Shown: positions 17,648-26,553 of the stretch, piece after piece
Layout: each line of letters begins with the position of its first letter
How positions within the stretch are numbered: position 1 is the first letter of the stretch
DNA from: Opitutus sp.
Lineage (GTDB): Bacteria; Verrucomicrobiota; Verrucomicrobiia; Opitutales; Opitutaceae
Length of the DNA: 64,000 bases
Assembly: GCA_009695305.1 (NCBI GenBank)
Contig: SIBG01000001.1
Span: 38,478 to 102,477 of the forward strand
Direction: 5' to 3'
Made by a program: the position numbers and the translations under genes
The notes under the pieces: generated by a model
The model's input: only the letters and a program-made list of their open reading frames with translations
What the model was told of the DNA's origin: nothing
The model's database searches: none

Positions 17648-18355
17648 ATGAATTTAGAAATCCTACCCGTGCGCACTGGCGGCGCCGCGGAAAACATGGC
17701 GACCGACTTCCTGCTGCTCCAGCGCTACCCGCGCGCCGAGGCGGCGCGGTTTCGGCACTATGAATGGCGTGGGCCGGCGTTTACCTTCGGCTATTCGCAG
17801 AAACTCTTATTGGTGCAGGCCCAACTGCCAACGGGCGATCACTTCGACCTCTGCCGGCGGGCGACGGGCGGAGGCGTGGTCGATCACGGTGAAGACTGGA
17901 CTTACGCGCTCGTGATTCCGCGCGGACATCCGCTGGAGGAATTGCGGGCGACGCAAAGCTACCGCGAGATTCACGAAGCGCTTGCGACGGCGCTGCGGGT
18001 GCAAGGCGTGGCCGCGGTGACCAAGCAGACGAAGGACGAGGCGGCAGAGGGTATCGAAGGAGTGTGCTTTCAACGCGCGGAAATCTACGACGTCGTCCAC
18101 GAGCGCACCGGTGAAAAAATCGCGGGCGCGGCACAGAAGCGAAACAAGCGAGGGCTGCTGTTTCAGGGCTCGATTTGGCGGCCGGCGTGCGGCTCGGCGA
18201 TCGACTGGGAAAAATTTCACGATCAGTTCGTCGCCCAACTGGCCGCGGCGCTCGGCGCGGAAGCGGAGCCAACGCCGTGGCCGGATATCGCCGAGGACGA
18301 ACTCAGCGCGCTCGTGGAGCAATACTCGTCGCCGGAGTGGAACGAGTGTCGGTAA
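17648..18355 (+). CDS. Lipoate-protein ligase A family protein (BPL/LPL catalytic domain)
   Basis: This 235-residue protein has the biotin/lipoate ligase fold: AAENMATDFLLL (N-terminal helix), RFRHYEWRGPAFTFGYSQ, and the hallmark RRATGGGVVDHGEDWTYAL, followed by the lysine in EKIAGAAQKRNKRGLLFQGSI. It may attach lipoate or octanoate to carrier domains, but the family also includes LipM and LipL transferases, and the acceptor cannot be told from sequence. I start at the ATG at 17648 (MNLEILPV), since the upstream extension is repeat-derived. Confidence 0.85.
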   Translation: MNLEILPVRTGGAAENMATDFLLLQRYPRAEAARFRHYEWRGPAFTFGYSQKLLLVQAQLPTGDHFDLCRRATGGGVVDHGEDWTYALVIPRGHPLEELRATQSYREIHEALATALRVQGVAAVTKQTKDEAAEGIEGVCFQRAEIYDVVHERTGEKIAGAAQKRNKRGLLFQGSIWRPACGSAIDWEKFHDQFVAQLAAALGAEAEPTPWPDIAEDELSALVEQYSSPEWNECR

Positions 18356-18365
18356 ACTGAGGCGG

Positions 18366-18400
18366 CGGCTTCCAGCCGCAGAATCACCGGCTGGAAGCCG
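18366..18400. repeat. Intergenic hairpin, 13 bp perfect arms (GGCTTCCAGCC type)
   Basis: CGGCTTCCAGCCG (18366-18378) and CGGCTGGAAGCCG (18388-18400) flank a 9 nt loop just after the lipoate-ligase-like gene. There is no U-tract. The sequence resembles the GGCTTCAGCCGG hairpin at 22092-22170 that bounds the same broken gene on its other side. Confidence 0.7.
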
Positions 18401-18448
18401 GAGCCACGGCGCACAATGAACTCGCCCTGGCGCTGCGCTGCCAGGAAG

Positions 18449-21400
18449 ATGCCGCCATTCCCCCTGCGCGTGTCCGCTTCCACTAACAAGGCCGTCTTCC
18501 TCTCCTACGCGTCGCAAGATGCGGTGACAGCGCTCCGTGTTTGCGAGGCACTGCGCGCGGCGAGCATCGAGGTCTGGTTCGACCAGAGCGAGCTGCGGGG
18601 TGGCGATGTGTGGGACCAGAAAATCAAGAAGTAGATCCGCGAGTGCGCGCTGTTTCTGCCGTTAATCTCGGCCAACACCAATGCGCGCGCCGAGGGCTAC
18701 TTCCGGCTCGAGTGGAAACTGGCGGTCGATCGCTCCCACCTCATGGCCGATGACGCGCCGTTCATCGTGCCGGCCGTGATCGATGACGTGCCCGACGCCA
18801 CGGCCCGGGTGCCGGACAAATTTCGCGAGGTGCAGTGGACGCGCCTGCGGTCCGACGACGCGTCGGCGGCGTTCGCGGCGCGGATGCTGGCTCTCTTGAC
18901 GGGAGCAGCGGAACCGAAACAAACCAAGACGCACGACACTCCGTCCAAACCGTCGACCGCTGAAACGAAAACCAAGCCGACCGTCATCGTCGAACCCGCG
19001 CCAACTTTGGACTGGCGCCCGGCGCCGGATGTCTCGGTTCCCGGCACGAAGTGGATGCTCGAACGGAAGCTGGGCGAAGGCGGCTTCGGCGAGGTGTGGC
19101 TCGGCCGCCATCAGACGATGAAGGAGCATCGCGTGTTCAAGTTCTGTTTTCGTGAGGACCACGTGCGCTCGCTGAAACGCGAGCTGACGCTTTTCCGCGT
19201 GCTCAAGGAGCGCGTGGGCGGCCACCCGAACATCGTGCGGTTGCTCGACGTCCATTTCGACGAGCCGCCCTTCTACGTGGAGATGGACTACGTCGAGGGC
19301 CAGAGCCTGAAGGTCTGGTGCGAACAACAGGGCGGCGTGGAAAAAATCCCGCTCGCCGCGCGCCTCGAAATCGTCGCGCAGATCGCCGACGCCCTGCACG
19401 CCGCGCACACCGCCGGCGTGATCCACCGCGATGTGAAGCCGGGTAACATTTTGATCGCGCAGTCCGCGACGCCTCACGCGCAACCGACCGCCAAGCTCAG
19501 CGACTTTGGCATCGGGCAAGTGACTTCCGAGGACGCGCTCAGCGGTGTGACGAAGAGCGGCTTCACGCAGTCCATCGTGGTGGATTCATCGTCGGCGCGC
19601 TCGGGCACGCAGTTGTATATGGCGCCGGAGTTGGCCGCCGGAGTGCCGGCATCCGTGCGCTCCGACCTGTATTCGCTGGGCGTGGTGCTGTTTCAACTCG
19701 TGGTCGGCGACATGCATCGGCCGCTGACGACCGATTGGTCGCAGTCGGTCGACGATCCGATGTTGCGCGAGGATTTGACGCGGTGCTTCGCGAGCCGGTC
19801 CGAGGAACGTTTTGCGAGCGCCGATCTGCTGGCGCAAAGCCTGCGCGCGTTTGAGTCGCGGCGCGCCGCTTTCGCCACGGAGCAGGCTGCGGCGGCGGCC
19901 CGACAGCGGGCGGCACAACGGTGGAGGATTTTCCGCACGGCTGCCGTCGCCGTCGTCGTGGTCGGTTTGGGCGCGAGCTTGATCTGGTTTCTCCAGCGCA
20001 ACTCGAAACTCCGCTGGGCGCGGCAGCAGGCGTTGCCCGAGATCAGCCGGCTCCTCCAAGCGAATGAAATCTCCGCCGCGTTTGCGCTGGCGATCGAAGC
20101 CGAAAAATATCTGCCCGACGATCCGGCCCTGACGAATCTCTGGCAGCGACTCGCGGCCAAAGCCTCCGTCGAGACGACGCCGGCTGGCGCGGACGTTTAC
20201 ACCAAGGAGTATCGGAAACCGAATTCCGAATGGCGGCGCCTCGGGAAGTCGCCGTTGAAGGACATCCGTGTGTCGAGAGTTTTCTACCGATGGCAGATTC
20301 GCAAGGAGGGCTATGAAACGCTTGAGCAGGCAGTGGGCGTGGGGGCTGCACTCAAGTTTTCCCTCGACCCGACCGGCGCGATCCCGCCGGGCATGGTGCG
20401 CGTGCAGGGGACCACCACGAGCGCGACGTTTACTGGACTGCCATCCGTGCAACTGGACGATTACTCCATCGACCGGCACGAAGTCACCAACCGCCAGTTC
20501 AAGGAGTTCGTCGACCGTGGCGGCTACGCCAACGCCGATTACTGGAAGCAGTCTTTCGTCAAGCAGGGCAAAACACTCACACGGGCGGAGGCGATGGCCG
20601 AGTTCCGCGACCTGACGGGCCAACCTGGACCGGCGAAGTGGAAGAACGGGACGTTTCCCGATGGCGAAGCTGACCACCCCGTGACCGGGATTAGTTGGTT
20701 CGAGGCGGCGGCCTATGCCGAGTTCGCAGGGAAGAGGCTTCCTTCCATCTACCATTGGCGCTCGGCATCGCTCATCGCGGCGGTCGAATCGATCGTGCCC
20801 CTCAGCAATTTCGCCGGCAAGGGTCTCGCCCGCGTTGGCAGTTACCAGGGCATGAGCGCTTGCGGCGCATTCGACATGGCCGGCAACGCGAAGGAGTGGT
20901 GCTGGAACGAAGCCGGTCCGGAAACGCGCTACATTTTGGGCGGCGCGTGGCGCGAACCCGACTACATGTTTACGCAAGCGGATGCGCTGTCGCCGTTCGA
21001 CCGTTCCGCCGTAAACGGATTTCGCTGCATAAAGCTGCTCACCGCCGGCGCGCTGCCCACGAACGTTGACGACGCGCTCGTGCCCGTTTTGCGCAATTTC
21101 GCGAACGAACAGCCCGTGAGCGACGAGGCTTTCCGAATCTTTCGCAGTCTCTACTCCTACGACAAGACCGCACTGGATCCACGCGTCGAAACGTCGGACG
21201 ACTCCGAAAACAGATGGCGCAAAGAGAGAATCTCCTTCAATGCCGCCTACGGTAATGAGCGCATGGCGGCGATTGTGTTCCTGCCCAAGAAATCCCCGTC
21301 ACCCTGCCAAGTCGTCATTTATTTCCCTGGGACCAGCGCCCGCCAACAACCGTCGAGCGAAAGACTGGCCGGCAACGCCATGGATACGGTTAACCTCGTG

Positions 21401-22075
21401 GTCGGAAGTGGCCGGGCCTTCATTCGCTGTGGGTCCGATACCCCGAAGCTTGCTTCGGCTTGGTTGGACGGACGGGTTTAAGCGCGAATTGCATTATGGT
21501 CGGATGAGTTTGCGGCGGTCTTGTCAAATGCCCCGGGGCTTGCCCCGGGGATTTTTACTTATCCTATTTACAAGGGCACCCACGAACGCGGCGGCGATTT
21601 GCGAGGCGTCTCATTCGTCACCCTCGGATCGGGCGCCTACCGCGACTATTTCGTCCAGCTTTCGAAGGATTTGAGCCGCACCATCGACTATGTCGAAACG
21701 CGTCAGGATCTTCAGGCCGATCAGCTGGCTTATATGGGCTACAGCTGGGGGGCGGTGATGGGCTCAGTGCTTCCGGCGCTCGAGCGCCGCATCAAGGTGA
21801 ACGTGCTCATGATTGGTGGACTGGTCATGGACACGAGGTTTCCGGAGTCAGACCAAATCAACTTTGCACCGCGAATCACGATACCGACCCTGATGCTGAA
21901 CGGACGTTACGACTTCAGATTCCCGCTAGAAACGTCGCAACGGCCCATGTTCCGTCTGCTCGGCGCCAAAGACAAGGACCACGTGCTGTTCGAGACCGGC
22001 CACGCGTTAGCTGCGGACCAAATCTCCAAGCCTGTCCTCGATTGGTTGGACAAGTATCTCGGGCCGGTGAAGTGA
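18449..22075 (+). pseudogene. Broken TIR - Ser/Thr kinase - PEGA - formylglycine-enzyme-like - alpha/beta hydrolase gene
   Basis: One reading frame of 1209 codons is interrupted twice. Segment 1 (18449-18634) begins a TIR domain (AVFLSYASQDA, EVWFDQSELRGGDVWDQKIKK) and ends at an in-frame TAG. The TIR domain continues without a gap (IRECALFLPLISANTNARAE, YFRLEWKLAVDRS), and the next usable ATG is at 18743. Segment 2 (to 21481) holds a complete kinase (GEGGFGEVW, VIHRDVKPGN, SDFGIG, MAPEL), a transmembrane helix, a PEGA repeat and a formylglycine-generating-enzyme-like domain (DRHEVTNRQFKEFVD, GAFDMAGNAKEWCW). A hydrolase domain then starts and is cut at about 21430 by an in-frame REP-type insert with a TAA. 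It resumes as PIYKGTHERGGD, with nucleophile motif GYSWG. An ATG at 18416 is an alternative start. Confidence 0.85.
21430..21563 (+). mobile_element. REP-type double palindrome inserted in the hydrolase domain
   Basis: Two palindromes in the same orientation lie about 75 bp apart: CCGAAGCTTGCTTCGG (21443-21458, preceded by GATACC) and CCCCGGGGCTTGCCCCGGGG (21531-21550, followed by ATTTTT). Both share the form CCCC-stem-CTTG-stem seen in REP sequences mobilised by RayT (TnpA-REP) transposases. The flanking protein reads GSGRAFIR before and YPIYKGTHERG after, which would join naturally if this insert were removed. Exact ends are uncertain by several bases. Confidence 0.6.
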
Positions 22076-22091
22076 AAGGGCACCGCTGGTT

Positions 22092-22170
22092 GAGTTCGTA
22101 GCACCGGCTTCAGCCGGAATCCGAAACACTGTCGCCAAGACATTCCGGCTGAAGCCGGCGCTACGAACTC
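22092..22170. repeat. Large intergenic inverted repeat, 29 bp arms with one mismatch
   Basis: Left arm 22092-22120 begins GAGTTCGTAGC and contains CCGGCTTCAGCCGG; right arm 22142-22170 is its reverse complement except for one base. The 21 nt spacer is unremarkable. The arms contain a second, internal palindrome. No U-tract follows, so this looks more like a palindromic repeat element than a terminator. It fills the gap between the broken TIR-kinase gene and the S9 peptidase. Confidence 0.75.
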
Positions 22171-22217
22171 GGGCTGGCTTTGACTCGCGGCGCGCGGGGG
22201 TCCAACGTCGCCGGTCT

Positions 22218-24311
22218 ATGAAACTCCTTCGCGCACTGGTTGCGTTCACGCTCTCGCTTGCAGCGGCGTTTGCCGCTGAGAAACGTCCGCTTGCTCCGCA
22301 AGATCTCTGGGCCATCAAGCGGGTCGGCAGCCCGGCCGTCTCGCCTGACGGGAAGCAGGTCGTGTTCACCGTGCAGGAATGGTCGGTCGACAAAAACAAG
22401 AGCACGTCGAATCTCTGGCTCGTCGAGGTCGCGGGCGGCGAGCCGCGGCGGCTGACGACGGCGAATGCGTTGGACACTGCGCCGACGTGGAGCCCGGATG
22501 GCACGCGCATCGCGTTTCTCTCGAAGCGCGGCGACGACGAAAATAATTCGCTCTACATCTTGCGCCGCGACGGCGGTGAGGCGGAGAAAATCCTCGAGCT
22601 GCCCTACGCGCTCGCGACGCCGCGGTGGCTGCCCGATGGCAAATCGGTCGTCGTGCAGACGAAGGTGATTCCTGAACTCGTCGGCAAATGGGCGAAGGCC
22701 GACCTCGCGGCGATGAAAAAGGAAATCAAGCGCCGCAAGGACTCGAAGATGACGGCACGCGTGACGGAGAACCGGCAGTATCGCTACTTCGATTCGTGGC
22801 TGACCGACAACCTCGCGAGCCGGCTGCTGCTCGTCGACGTAGCGACGAAGGAATTCAAGGACCTCACGCCGAAGCGCGACTATCTGTTTTCGAATAGCGG
22901 TGACGCAACCTTCGACCTCGCGCCCGACGGAAAGTCGCTCGTGCTCACGATGAACTCCACGCCGCCGCCGTTCCGCGAGGACAGCAACGCCGACCTCTAC
23001 TTCGTGCCCACCGACGGCAGCGGCGCGCTGCGCAACCTCACCGCGGAAAACAAGGGCACCGACACGTCGCCCACCTTCGCGCCCGACGGCAAGTCGCTCG
23101 TGTATGCGCGGACCAAGACCACAATCCACAACGGCGAGAGCCGGCGCCTCTGGCGGCATGATTTTGCGACTGGAAAAAATTCACCGCTCACGGAGCAGCA
23201 CGACTGGTCGATCGACGAAATCAAGTTTTCCAGCGATGGCCGCACGCTGTGGCTGACCGCCGAGGAGAAGGGCCTGCTGCCCATTTTTCGTTTCGCGGCC
23301 GACGGTTCCGGCCCGCTGGTGCCCATGTTCAAGGAAGGCAGCGCCACCGCGGTCGACGTGGTGGGCCACACCGCGGTATTTCTCAACGACAGCACCAACC
23401 GGCCCGGCGAGTTGTTTGCGCTCAACGGCGACGGCTCGCGGCGCGCGCTCACGCATTTCAACGATGCGTTCCTGGCGCAGATCGATTTCGGGAAGGTCGA
23501 GGGCTACTGGTTCAAGGGCGCGAAGGACGCCGACATCCACGGCTGGCTCGTCTACCCGCCGGGCTACGATGCGAAGAAAACTTATCCGCTCATCGAGCTC
23601 ATGCACGGCGGCCCGCACACGATGAACCGCGATGCGTGGAGTTACCGCTGGAACACGCAGCTCTTCGCCGCGACCGGCGCGATCGTCACGTGGGTCGACC
23701 GCCACGGCTCGACGGGCTATGGCGAGAAATTCGCGATGAGCATCGTCAACGAGTGGGGCGAGATGCCGTTCGAGGACATCATGAAGTCGACGGATTTTCT
23801 CCTGAAGAAATTCCCCAACATCGATCCGCAGCGCACGGCCGCCGCGGGCGCGAGCTACGGCGGCTACATGGCCGCGTGGGTGCTCGGGCACACGGACCGC
23901 TACAAGTGCATCATCGATCACGCCGGCGTGAACAGCTCCTACGCGCAATACGCGACGGACGTGCCGCACGGATTTCCGCAGGTGATGGGTGGCACGCCGT
24001 GGTCCAACATCGAGGGACTGCAGCGCGAGAACCCGATGTTCTACGCGAAGAACTTCAAGACCCCCACCCTCATCACGCACGGCGAGATCGACTATCGCGT
24101 CCCCTACGGCAACGGCCTCGAGCTCTACGGCGTGCTGCAAGCGATGGGCGTGCCGTCGCGGCTCGTGGTGTTTCCGAACGAGAACCACTGGGTGCTTTCG
24201 CCGCAGAACGCGATCCACTGGCACTGGGAAATGCAGAGCTGGCTCGCGCGTCACATCGGCGTGAAACCCACGCTCGCGAAACCGAATTTCGAGAGCGGGG
24301 ATGGGAAGTAG
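22218..24311 (+). CDS. S9 family prolyl oligopeptidase (exported)
   Basis: This serine peptidase of 697 aa has an N-terminal signal peptide (MKLLRALVAFTLSLAAAFAA), so it probably acts in the periplasm. Residues 30-400 form the beta-propeller with WD40-like/TolB-type repeats (PAVSPDGKQVVF, APTWSPDGTRIAF, PTFAPDGKSLVY). The C-terminal alpha/beta hydrolase carries Ser546 (GASYGGYMA), Asp625 (HGEIDYRVP) and His657 (NENHWV). The layout is closest to acylaminoacyl-peptidase and dipeptidyl peptidase groups of S9. It is bounded by large hairpins on both sides, so it is probably transcribed alone. Confidence 0.92.
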   Translation: MKLLRALVAFTLSLAAAFAAEKRPLAPQDLWAIKRVGSPAVSPDGKQVVFTVQEWSVDKNKSTSNLWLVEVAGGEPRRLTTANALDTAPTWSPDGTRIAFLSKRGDDENNSLYILRRDGGEAEKILELPYALATPRWLPDGKSVVVQTKVIPELVGKWAKADLAAMKKEIKRRKDSKMTARVTENRQYRYFDSWLTDNLASRLLLVDVATKEFKDLTPKRDYLFSNSGDATFDLAPDGKSLVLTMNSTPPPFREDSNADLYFVPTDGSGALRNLTAENKGTDTSPTFAPDGKSLVYARTKTTIHNGESRRLWRHDFATGKNSPLTEQHDWSIDEIKFSSDGRTLWLTAEEKGLLPIFRFAADGSGPLVPMFKEGSATAVDVVGHTAVFLNDSTNRPGELFALNGDGSRRALTHFNDAFLAQIDFGKVEGYWFKGAKDADIHGWLVYPPGYDAKKTYPLIELMHGGPHTMNRDAWSYRWNTQLFAATGAIVTWVDRHGSTGYGEKFAMSIVNEWGEMPFEDIMKSTDFLLKKFPNIDPQRTAAAGASYGGYMAAWVLGHTDRYKCIIDHAGVNSSYAQYATDVPHGFPQVMGGTPWSNIEGLQRENPMFYAKNFKTPTLITHGEIDYRVPYGNGLELYGVLQAMGVPSRLVVFPNENHWVLSPQNAIHWHWEMQSWLARHIGVKPTLAKPNFESGDGK

Positions 24312-24315
24312 GAAC

Positions 24316-24387
24316 GTAGGGCGTCTGTCTTGCAGACGCCGCTCGGCCTTCCGACGAATAACGGCGTCTGCAAGACAGACGCCCTAC
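24316..24387. repeat. Large intergenic inverted repeat, 26 bp perfect arms (GTAGGGCGTCTG type)
   Basis: Left arm 24316-24341 starts GTAGGGCGTCTGTCTTGCAG and right arm 24362-24387 is its exact reverse complement, ending in GCCCTAC. The loop is 20 nt. It sits between the convergent S9 peptidase and TrmA-family gene. The outer GTAGGGC/GCCCTAC tips match those at 9115-9190 and 12452-12509. Confidence 0.8.
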
Positions 24388-24442
24388 AAATGGCCGAACG
24401 CTTTTCTTATTTTGCCAGGCGCGACTGCTGCCCGAGGCAACC

Positions 24443-25714
24443 TCACGGCGCCGTTTTGGCGAGCGTGAGGACGCATTCGAGGTGGCGGGTTTGCGGGAAA
24501 AGATCGAAAGGCTGCGCCGCGGTGAGCGTGTAGCCTGCGGCGAGAAAGTGGCGGAGGTCGCGCATTTGCGTGGCCGGGTCGCACGAAACGTAGACGACGG
24601 CGCGTGGGGCGAAGGCGAAGAGCTGGCGAAGAAAGTTTTCGTCGCAGCCTTTGCGCGGCGGGTCGATGACGACGACGGTGGCGGCGGCGACAAAACCGGG
24701 AGCGAGGCCGGCGAAGACCGCGGCGGCATCGGCGGCGAGGAAGGTGGCGTTGGCGATGTGGTTGGCCGCGGCGTTTTCACGGGCGAAGCGCACGCTGCTT
24801 TCGCTGATCTCGACGCCAGCCACGCGCTCGAAAGCCGATGCGGCGCTAAGCGCGAAGAGTCCGCTACCGCAGTAGGCGTCGACCAGAAAACGCGCGCCGC
24901 TCGCGGCGGCCTGCGTGCGGACGTAGCCGGTGAACGCGGGGAGGATGAAGGGGTTGTTCTGGAAAAAATCGCGGGCGAGGAAGTGGAGTTTCAGATCGCC
25001 AATGGTTTCGGTGACGATGGACTCGTAGTCGTTGGTCACGATGCCACTGGCGTCGCGCAGGAGGAGTGTGGCGGCGCGCTTAAATTCGCCTGCGGCGGCC
25101 CGGGCGTGAATTCCGGCGCGGACGGACGGGAGTTTTTCGTTGATGGCGTCGGTGGCGATGGGACAACGCGGGACGTCGAGAAGGTCGAAGCGGGTCCCCT
25201 GGCGGAGAAAACCGATGGGGGGCGGGAGGGCGGGATCGCGGGGCGGGTTGAAATGCGGGGTGATCTTCGAGCGGTAGCCGAACTCGCGAGGGGAGGCGAT
25301 AACGGGTGCCACGGGAAACTCAAGGCCGGCCAGATGTTGGAGGAGCTCGGCGACCTGACGTTGTTTCCAGCGGAGCTGACCGGCGTAGGCGAGGTGCTGG
25401 TATTGGCAACCACCGCAGCGGCCGAAGAGGTCGCAGCGCGGAGCCACGCGGTCCGGCGAGGCGGTGAGGACGGCGACGAGGTCGGCCTCGGAGTAATTCT
25501 TGTGGTTGCGGAAAACGCGCACGCGGACGCGCTCGCCGGGGAGCGTGAACGGCACCATCACGACCCAGCCGGAGGAATTTTCGATTTTCGAATCTCGATT
25601 TTCGATTGGAACGCGGGCGAGGCCGCTGCCGAGGTTGGTGAGCGTGGAGATTTCAAGCTCAAGCTCGGCGTGATAGGCGAAGGGTTGGTCGTTGAACTTT
25701 TTCGGTTTTCCCAC
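24443..25714 (-). CDS. TrmA/RlmC/RlmD family RNA (uracil-5-)-methyltransferase
   Basis: This SAM-dependent enzyme makes m5U in rRNA or tRNA (423 aa). An N-terminal TRAM-like region (15-80) precedes an iron-sulfur motif (RCDLFGRCGGCQYQHL, with a later Cys in VPRCPIATDA). The Rossmann core has the SAM loop DAYCGSGLFALSAA, DPPRKG, and the catalytic cysteine in VYVSCDPATQMRDL. The conserved HLECVLTL near the C-terminus follows. RlmC, RlmD or RlmCD specificity cannot be decided. Residues 36-47 (IENRDSKIENSS) are encoded by an AATCGAAAATCGAGATTCG-type repeat lying in a TRAM loop. Confidence 0.88.
   Translation of the reverse strand: MGKPKKFNDQPFAYHAELELEISTLTNLGSGLARVPIENRDSKIENSSGWVVMVPFTLPGERVRVRVFRNHKNYSEADLVAVLTASPDRVAPRCDLFGRCGGCQYQHLAYAGQLRWKQRQVAELLQHLAGLEFPVAPVIASPREFGYRSKITPHFNPPRDPALPPPIGFLRQGTRFDLLDVPRCPIATDAINEKLPSVRAGIHARAAAGEFKRAATLLLRDASGIVTNDYESIVTETIGDLKLHFLARDFFQNNPFILPAFTGYVRTQAAASGARFLVDAYCGSGLFALSAASAFERVAGVEISESSVRFARENAAANHIANATFLAADAAAVFAGLAPGFVAAATVVVIDPPRKGCDENFLRQLFAFAPRAVVYVSCDPATQMRDLRHFLAAGYTLTAAQPFDLFPQTRHLECVLTLAKTAP
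25575..25608 (-). repeat. CGAAAATCGA-type repeat inside the TrmA-family gene
   Basis: On the coding strand the repeat reads AATCGAAAATCGAGATTCG and then AAAATCGAAAATTCC, three imperfect units of a 9-10 bp word. It encodes IENRDSKIENSS in frame. A closely similar sequence occurs outside genes between atpG and atpA at 43531-43552. Confidence 0.65.
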
Positions 25715-25728
25715 GAAACAAACGAAAC

Positions 25729-26553
25729 ATGCCGATTGAAAAAATCTCCAGCCTGCAGAATCCGCGCGTCAAGCAGCTGGTGAAACTGCGCGACCGGCGG
25801 CCGCGCGATGAGGCGGGGGTGTTTCTGGTCGAGGGCTACCGGGAAATCCGGCGGGCGCTGGAGAAAAACGTGTTGCTGACCGAGCTGTATTTTTCCCCGG
25901 AGTGGTTTCTTGGCGAAAATGAACCGGCGTTGATTGAGCAGGCGCGGACGGCGGGCGCGCAGGTGTGCGAGCTGGCCAAGGAGACGTTCGCGAAGGTGGC
26001 TTATCGCGAGCGGCCCGACGGGTTGCTCGCCGTCGCGCCGCAATGGAAACGCGCGCTGGCCGATCTCGCGCTGCCGGCGGTGCCATTTGTCCTCGTGGTC
26101 GAGGCGATCGAGAAGCCGGGCAATCTCGGGACGATTTTGCGGAGCGCGGATGCGGCCGGCTGCGATGCGGTGATTGTGTGCGACCCGGTGACGGACATTT
26201 TCAACCCGAATGTCGTGCGCGCCTCGACGGGCGTGTTGTTTTCCGTGCCACTGGTCGTCGAGGAGAGTGCGCGGGTGTTGGCGTGGTTGCGGGAGAAAAA
26301 AATTCGCACGGTGGCGACGACCCCGGCGGCGGAGCAGGTCTATTCGGAGGTCGATTTGCGCGGTGCCCTGGCGGTCGTGATGGGCAGTGAGCAATACGGG
26401 TTGAGCGAGTTCTGGCTGAAAAACGCCGACCTGCCGGTGCGCATCCCAATGGCGGGGCAGGCGGACTCGCTGAATGTGGCGATGGCGACGATCATCACGC
26501 TGTTCGAAGCGGTGCGGCAACGGGGCCCAAACGGAACGCGGAGTGGAACCTAA
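25729..26553 (+). CDS. SpoU/TrmH family RNA 2'-O-ribose methyltransferase
   Basis: This SPOUT-fold methyltransferase of 274 aa has an N-terminal substrate-binding domain (KISSLQNPRVKQLVKLRDR, FLVEGYREIRRAL) typical of RlmB/TsnR-like rRNA enzymes. The SpoU knot motifs are EAIEKPGNLGTILRSADAAG, VMGSEQYGLSEFW and IPMAGQADSLNVAMA. The exact rRNA or tRNA target is unknown. It is transcribed divergently from the TrmA-family gene 14 bp away, and it ends 4 bp into the convergent transporter gene. Confidence 0.88.
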   Translation: MPIEKISSLQNPRVKQLVKLRDRRPRDEAGVFLVEGYREIRRALEKNVLLTELYFSPEWFLGENEPALIEQARTAGAQVCELAKETFAKVAYRERPDGLLAVAPQWKRALADLALPAVPFVLVVEAIEKPGNLGTILRSADAAGCDAVIVCDPVTDIFNPNVVRASTGVLFSVPLVVEESARVLAWLREKKIRTVATTPAAEQVYSEVDLRGALAVVMGSEQYGLSEFWLKNADLPVRIPMAGQADSLNVAMATIITLFEAVRQRGPNGTRSGT

